A stretch of 8,983 nucleotides of DNA, taken from XYD1-FULL-39-28 sp964539855. GTDB lineage: Bacteria; Patescibacteriota; Minisyncoccia; Minisyncoccales; Staskawiczbacteraceae. The position numbers and the translations under genes were made by a program. The stretch is from positions 1 through 8,983 of the forward strand of contig CAZIJR010000026.1 in assembly GCA_964539855.1 (NCBI GenBank), written 5' to 3'. Shown here piece after piece: positions 5,059 through 8,983 of the stretch. The notes beneath the pieces were generated by a model. That model made no database searches, was not told where the DNA came from, and saw nothing but the letters and a program-made list of their open reading frames with translations. Each line of letters opens with the position of its first letter. Position 1 is the stretch's first letter.

Positions 5059-5286
5059 GTGCGTATATTTGTAAAAGCAAAACCAGGTTCCAGGGAAGAG
5101 AAAGTGGAAAGGGTTGATGAGACCCATTTTATTGTTTCTGTGAAAGAGCCACCTGTCAAAGGTAAGGCAAACCAGGCAATAAGAAATGCCTTGGCTGTAT
5201 ATTTTAAAACCGGAACCTCTTCTGTCCAAATCATCTCTGGCCACACCTCCCGCAATAAAACCGTTGAAATTAACTCTAATCTTTAA
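5059..5286 (+). CDS. DUF167 / UPF0235 (YggU-like) protein
   Basis: This 75-residue protein matches the small DUF167 family found in bacteria and eukaryotes, whose molecular role is unknown. The family pattern is visible: RIFVKAKPGSREEKV at the N-terminus, then PPVKGKAN (31-38), a helix ending ALAVYF, and a C-terminal strand VQIISGHTSRNKTVEI. The only suitable start is GTG 5059, immediately before the conserved RIFVKAKPGS strand; no ATG is available. It lies 13 bases after the 66-nt hairpin and lacks a Shine-Dalgarno sequence, so the hairpin may influence its translation (inference). Length is normal for the shorter members. Confidence 0.9.
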   Translation: MRIFVKAKPGSREEKVERVDETHFIVSVKEPPVKGKANQAIRNALAVYFKTGTSSVQIISGHTSRNKTVEINSNL

Positions 5287-5339
5287 TTTTTTGTGATTAT
5301 AAATAATGCTCTTGAAAAAAATATTTAACAAGGTAACAT

Positions 5340-5344
5340 AAGGT
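5340..5344 (+). promoter_or_regulatory. Shine-Dalgarno site of the ftsZ-like gene
   Basis: AAGGT ends 4 bases before ATG 5349. It is the only clear ribosome binding site in the window and supports the far-upstream start that includes the lysine-rich tail. An identical AAGGTAA stands 10 bases earlier (5330-5336). Confidence 0.6.
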
Positions 5345-5348
5345 AATC

Positions 5349-6956
5349 ATGTCTGGGAAAAAGAAAAAATTAAAAGCCAAAAAGTCCGTTAAGAAACAAA
5401 AAAAGATACTGAAAAAAAAGAATCCTGTGAAAAGCAGGAAGAGTTTGGCTAAAAAAATAAAAAAACCGGCAAAAAAGATTAAAATACAAAAAAAGATAAA
5501 ATCAAAAAAAACAATAATAAAAAAAATAACAGCTAAAAAACCAACGGTTAAAATGGTTGTTGCAAAGGAAAAGAAACCCGTAAAAAAAGTAGATGCAAAA
5601 AAAATAATTATAAAAAAATCCACACCCAGAGCTATTGCTCCGCCAGAGAATTTTGTGGCAGAGACTTTATTTAAAGCTAGGATCAAAGTAATTGGAATTG
5701 GAGGCGGGGGAGGGTCTATTGTTTCTGAAATAGGCAGGTCTTTAGAAAAAGCAACCTTTGTGGTGGCAGATACAGATGTTAGGGCCCTGAAGAAAAAGCC
5801 TGGCATAAAATATTTTTGGTTTGGAGAAGAGCTTACGCGCGGGCTTGGTACCGGAGTAAATATTGATTTGGCAAAACAAGCAGCAGAATCTGTCCGCGAT
5901 AAAATGGGAGATATCTTTAAGGATCAGGATATTATAATTTTTATTGCTTCTCTAGGAGGAGGATTGGGGTCTGGAGCTACGCAGGTTTTTGTTGAAGAAG
6001 CTAAAAAGTTCGGTGCCATAACCTTCGGAATATTTACTTTGCCCTTTAAATTTGAAGGAAAAAATAAATCGCGTATTGCTTCAGCTTCCCTAAAATCATT
6101 AAGGCAGTCGCTAAACGTCTCACTGACCATACCTAACGAAAAAATATTTAAGGTTATAGATGAATCAACTCCGATAACCAGCGCCTTTTCGGTGGTTAAT
6201 AAAAGCTTGATTGGGTCGTTAGAAAGCTTGATAGACCTTATTTATAGCCCAGGAATAATCAACATAGACTTTGCTGACCTGAGGACTATTTTAAAAGGCC
6301 GGGGAAATATGGCGTTTTTAAATACTATTGAAGGGTCTGGGAAAGACAGAGCCGACAAAATTTGTGAAAAAACCTTTGTTAACCCACTATTGCAAAATAA
6401 CGCTTTTGCAGCAGAAAAAATTCTTTTTAATATTACAGGAGCTGATAATCTTTCCATGTTTGAGGTGGAAAAAATAAGTTCTCACATATCTACTTTAAAT
6501 CCGAAAGCCAAGATTATATTTGGTATTTCAAAAAATCCAAAGCTCAAAAATAAAATAAAAACAACTATTTTAATGACTGGAGGAGGAGCCAAAGATGGGA
6601 TTCTTGAAAAAAAATCAGCAATTATTCCTGAAAAGAAACCAATTATTTTAGAGAACTTAAAAAAGGAAGCTAGAGTTGAAAAACTAAAAGTTCCGAAAAA
6701 GAAAAAAACAAAAACAAAAAAATTGCCCGTTCCATTTATGCCCAATCTTAAAGCGCCAGCCGTAATTGCTTCTCCGGTCGGGTCAAAAAAAGATACAGAT
6801 CCTGGTGAATTAACCTCGGCCTTAGCCAAAAAAGCAATTCGTAGAAATGCCTTAGAAATAAAAAAAGCCGAGGAGGCGGAAGAAAATAAAAAAATAGCTC
6901 AAGAAAAAGAATGGGAAATCCCAGCATTTTTAAGAAGAGTGAAATTTAATAAGTAA
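5349..6956 (+). CDS. ftsZ: Divergent FtsZ with lysine-rich N-terminal extension
   Basis: The core (about 110-425) is an FtsZ GTPase, the tubulin-like protein that polymerises at midcell for division. Motifs: VIGIGGGGGS (114-123), ADTD where NTD is usual, LTRGLGTG, the tubulin signature as GGGLGSG (203-209, Leu206 replacing the usual Thr), FKFEG, and the T7 loop NIDFADLRT (N305, D307, D310) that completes the partner's GTPase site. The tail ends EWEIPAFLRR (521-530), the conserved peptide that binds FtsA/ZipA-type partners. The first 90 residues hold 42 lysines with AKK and KKPAKK patterns, and a second basic patch sits near 445-465 in the linker. Canonical FtsZ has about 350-400 residues; this has 535. 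The nucleotide-site changes suggest altered GTP use, perhaps a second FtsZ paralogue. ATG 5349 is supported by a Shine-Dalgarno sequence. Confidence 0.92.
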   Translation: MSGKKKKLKAKKSVKKQKKILKKKNPVKSRKSLAKKIKKPAKKIKIQKKIKSKKTIIKKITAKKPTVKMVVAKEKKPVKKVDAKKIIIKKSTPRAIAPPENFVAETLFKARIKVIGIGGGGGSIVSEIGRSLEKATFVVADTDVRALKKKPGIKYFWFGEELTRGLGTGVNIDLAKQAAESVRDKMGDIFKDQDIIIFIASLGGGLGSGATQVFVEEAKKFGAITFGIFTLPFKFEGKNKSRIASASLKSLRQSLNVSLTIPNEKIFKVIDESTPITSAFSVVNKSLIGSLESLIDLIYSPGIINIDFADLRTILKGRGNMAFLNTIEGSGKDRADKICEKTFVNPLLQNNAFAAEKILFNITGADNLSMFEVEKISSHISTLNPKAKIIFGISKNPKLKNKIKTTILMTGGGAKDGILEKKSAIIPEKKPIILENLKKEARVEKLKVPKKKKTKTKKLPVPFMPNLKAPAVIASPVGSKKDTDPGELTSALAKKAIRRNALEIKKAEEAEENKKIAQEKEWEIPAFLRRVKFNK

Positions 6957-6967
6957 ATTTTTAAAAT

Positions 6968-7846
6968 ATGGCAGAAGAAATAAAAAAAGCAATTATTCCT
7001 GTGGCGGGATTGGGAACAAGGTTTTTGCCAATGTCTCGCGTTTTATCCAAGGACCTCCTCCCTTTGGTGGACAAGCCCGTAATACAATATATAGTTGAGG
7101 AGGTTGTAAAGTCTGGTATCAAGGAGATAATTTTTGTTTTAAGTCCGGGTCAAAAAACTATCTTAGAATATTTTAAAAAGGCTCCAGATTTGGAAAAGCT
7201 CCTTATTAAAAGAAAAAAGGACAGCTTATTAAAAGACTATAGAGAATTTGAGGAGATGATTGAAGGAGTAAAATTTTCATCTGTTATCCAAAAAGAAGCG
7301 TTAGGAGATGGCCACGCGATTTTACAGGCGGCAAAAGTTGCGACAAATTCTCCTATAGCAGTGTCATTTGGTGATGATGTTGTTGATTCAGAAGATCCCG
7401 CATTGCGTCAGTTAATAGATGTTTTTAAAACATGTTCTGCGCCGGTAGTGGCATTAAAATCCCTACCAAGAGATAAAATTCCAGCTTACTGTACACTTTC
7501 TGTTGAAAAAATTGCCAATAGGCTTTATAAAATCAAAAAAATTATTGAAAAGCCCGATCCGTCAGAAATCGCGTCGGATTTGGTTATTGTGGGAAAATAT
7601 GTCTTAACCCCAGAGGTGTTTGGTTATTTAAAAAAAGCAAAGCCGTCAAAAAAAGGCGAAATAATTTTGTCTGAAACTTTTGACAAAATGCTTCAGGACG
7701 GGAAAATAATTTATGGATACGAATTGAAGGGCGAGTGGTTAGAATGCGGAGATAAAGCAAAATGGCTGAAATCATTTTTCTATTTAGCACTCCAAGACCA
7801 GAAATTTGGACCTGAATTAAAACAATACATAAAAACAATAAAATAG
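6968..7846 (+). CDS. galU: UTP-glucose-1-phosphate uridylyltransferase
   Basis: This cytoplasmic nucleotidyltransferase makes UDP-glucose from UTP and glucose-1-phosphate, the donor for surface glycans. The 292 residues match the family's length. Motifs: IIPVAGLGTRFLP near the N-terminus (nucleotide loop), SKDLLPLVDKPVIQYIVEE with the conserved Lys, QKEALGDGHAIL (usually LGLGHA), the metal-binding FGDD (134-137), KIIEKPDPSEIASDLVIVGK and YVLTP (sugar side), and GEWLECGDKAKWLKS (usually a shorter GxxxDIGDK form). The substitutions make the exact sugar or base less certain, and a related thymidylyl- or cytidylyltransferase cannot be fully excluded. It starts 11 bases after the ftsZ-like stop with no Shine-Dalgarno sequence, and ends one base before the next start, so it belongs to the same operon. 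Confidence 0.9.
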   Translation: MAEEIKKAIIPVAGLGTRFLPMSRVLSKDLLPLVDKPVIQYIVEEVVKSGIKEIIFVLSPGQKTILEYFKKAPDLEKLLIKRKKDSLLKDYREFEEMIEGVKFSSVIQKEALGDGHAILQAAKVATNSPIAVSFGDDVVDSEDPALRQLIDVFKTCSAPVVALKSLPRDKIPAYCTLSVEKIANRLYKIKKIIEKPDPSEIASDLVIVGKYVLTPEVFGYLKKAKPSKKGEIILSETFDKMLQDGKIIYGYELKGEWLECGDKAKWLKSFFYLALQDQKFGPELKQYIKTIK

Positions 7847-7847
7847 A

Positions 7848-8771
7848 ATGATATACGACCTAATAATTATAGGGGCAGGTCCGGCCGGAGTTTCAGCCGC
7901 GGTTTATGCTACGCGTCAAAAATTGAATATGTTGGTTATTAGTAAGGATTTGGGCGGACAGGTGGCCAAAAAAGCTGTGGATATTGAAAATTATCTTGGT
8001 TTCGGTAAAATATCAGGACCTGATTTAAGCAAGCTTTTTGCAGATCAGTTAAAGGAAAATGATGTTAATGTTGAGCTGGATGAGGTACTAAAAATAACAA
8101 AATCAAAAGAAATTTTTAAGATTTCTACTTCATCTGGAAAAAAATACGAATCTTTATCTATTATAGTAACAACAGGAGCTGATCCAAGGCTATTAGAGGT
8201 TCCTGGAGAAAAAGAGTTTATCGGTAAGGGAGTTAGCTATTGTGCATTGTGTGACGGACCTGTTTTCCGAAATAAAATAGTAGCTGTTGTGGGCGGTGGA
8301 AATTCTGGATTTGAAACAGCCTTATTTTTGTCAAATTATGTTAAAAAAATATATATTTTGGAGGCCGGCGAGACTCCTAAGGCTGATAAGGAAAATCAAG
8401 AATTAGTAAAAAAAACTGGTAAAGTGGAGATTATAACTCAGGCTAAGATTTTAAAAATTGAAGGAGATATGCTGGTTAATTCTCTAATATATCAAGATGT
8501 AGGGTTAAATCAGGAAAAAAAATTAGATGTCGAGGGTGTTTTTATTGAAATTGGGTATTCGCCAGCTACAGCTTTTGTAAAAGACTTAGTAGACTTTTCA
8601 GAAAGAGACGAAATTTTAGCTGAACCGGAAACCTTTAAGACAAAAACAGATGGACTCTTTGCCGCAGGTGATTGTAATAAAGGAAAATACAAGCAAATAG
8701 TTATAGCAGCCGGAGAAGGAGCTGAGGCAGCTTTATCTGCCTACGAATATATACAAAAAACCAAAAAATAA
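7848..8771 (+). CDS. trxB: Thioredoxin reductase-type flavoprotein (AhpF-like cofactor site)
   Basis: This 307-residue FAD-dependent disulfide reductase has the TrxB two-domain layout: FAD loop GAGPAG (9-14), central pyridine-nucleotide domain with GGGNSG (149-154), redox pair C132-A-L-C135 in CALCDGP, and C-terminal FAD motif GLFAAGDC (269-276). It should pass electrons from NAD(P)H through FAD to thioredoxin or a similar partner. Classical NADPH-using TrxB has a basic HRRxxxR stretch after the second nucleotide motif. Here the position reads ILEAGETPKADKE, which is close to the NADH-using AhpF form (LLEFAPEMKAD). The protein lacks the N-terminal AhpF thioredoxin-like domains, so NADH-dependent TrxB is my best reading. 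It follows galU by one base and precedes enolase by two. Confidence 0.9.
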   Translation: MIYDLIIIGAGPAGVSAAVYATRQKLNMLVISKDLGGQVAKKAVDIENYLGFGKISGPDLSKLFADQLKENDVNVELDEVLKITKSKEIFKISTSSGKKYESLSIIVTTGADPRLLEVPGEKEFIGKGVSYCALCDGPVFRNKIVAVVGGGNSGFETALFLSNYVKKIYILEAGETPKADKENQELVKKTGKVEIITQAKILKIEGDMLVNSLIYQDVGLNQEKKLDVEGVFIEIGYSPATAFVKDLVDFSERDEILAEPETFKTKTDGLFAAGDCNKGKYKQIVIAAGEGAEAALSAYEYIQKTKK

Positions 8772-8773
8772 AG

Positions 8774-8983
8774 ATGAGTAAGATAAAAAGTATAATAGCT
8801 CATGAAATTAAGGATTCCAGGGGGAAGCCGACAGTAGAAGTGACAATAGAAACTGGGAAGGGTAGCTTTGTTGCTTCTTGTCCTAGTGGGGCCTCTACGG
8901 GTAAAAATGAGGCGTTGGAGCTTCGCGATACGGATGGGAGGGGTGTTCAGAGTGCTATAAAAAATGTTAATGAAATTATTGCG
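8774..8983 (+). CDS. eno: Enolase, N-terminal part (3' end outside window)
   Basis: The first 70 codons of phosphopyruvate hydratase are present; the enzyme converts 2-phosphoglycerate to phosphoenolpyruvate in glycolysis. The N-terminal block reads IIAHEIKDSRGKPTVEVTIE (usual form AREILDSRGNPTVEVEV), followed by CPSGASTGKNEALELRD, which contains the flexible catalytic loop SGAST. It starts two bases after trxB without a Shine-Dalgarno sequence. The catalytic barrel domain lies beyond the window, so completeness cannot be judged. Confidence 0.95.
   Translation, partial: MSKIKSIIAHEIKDSRGKPTVEVTIETGKGSFVASCPSGASTGKNEALELRDTDGRGVQSAIKNVNEIIA

Noticed and set aside
4965..5331. Two overlapping minus-strand frames across the 66-nt palindrome and DUF167
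   Set aside because: They are antisense to the well-supported DUF167 gene, share no recognisable motif and overlap each other.
5330..5346. Tandem AAGGTAA copies 10 bases apart before the ftsZ-like gene
   Set aside because: Only the second is at ribosome-binding distance. Two 7-base copies in AT-rich DNA are too short to support a separate regulatory claim.
5297..5806. Minus-strand phenylalanine-rich frame of 169 codons
   Set aside because: It is the complement of the lysine codons (AAA to TTT) in the FtsZ tail, so it is a composition artefact.
1..8983. CRISPR array, transposase, phage or toxin-antitoxin genes
   Set aside because: No spaced direct repeats and no matching protein motifs on either strand; the window is mostly housekeeping genes.
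1..8983. TGA recoded to glycine or tryptophan
   Set aside because: All genes are full length under the standard code, glycine and tryptophan use normal codons, and no in-frame TGA is seen.

Overview
The window is AT-rich bacterial DNA with tightly packed genes, all on the + strand. Intergenic gaps are mostly 1 to 60 bases. Shine-Dalgarno sequences are rare: only the ftsZ-like gene has a clear one. All ten visible stop codons are TAA or TAG. The mix of a small GIY-YIG protein, a streamlined MetK, a TspO, a lysine-rich divergent FtsZ and lineage-style hypothetical domains suggests a reduced-genome bacterium such as a Patescibacteria/CPR (Parcubacteria-like) member. That placement is inferred from gene style and was not tested by phylogeny.

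Left part (1-1384): the C-terminal end of an oleate hydratase is followed by the GTPase EngB and a short GIY-YIG domain protein. Middle part (1385-1995) is RNA-rich. A strong promoter drives an unassigned, GC-rich structured RNA of about 245 nt that ends at a classic terminator. Next come a promoter and tRNA-Ile(GAU), then a third promoter driving a SAM-I riboswitch with its own terminator in front of metK (S-adenosylmethionine synthetase). metK is therefore predicted to be feedback-controlled by its product.

The next block (3035-5286) starts with a perfect -10 element buried in a 13-bp dyad. It encodes TspO, an unusual membrane protein joining an exported domain, one transmembrane helix and a cytoplasmic S51 (dipeptidase E-like) peptidase domain, and a DUF167 protein. 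A 66-nt near-palindrome lies between the last two.

The right block (5349-8983) looks like one transcription unit: a divergent FtsZ with a 90-residue polylysine-type N-terminal tail, GalU (UDP-glucose synthesis), a thioredoxin-reductase-type flavoprotein whose cofactor site resembles NADH-using AhpF, and the start of enolase. The gaps between these four genes are 11, 1 and 2 bases.

The most interesting items are the orphan structured RNA at 1404-1651, the FtsZ with a histone-like tail, the S51 membrane fusion, the 66-nt palindrome, the two AT-rich dyads that each enclose a perfect -10 hexamer, and the aberrant T-arm of the tRNA.
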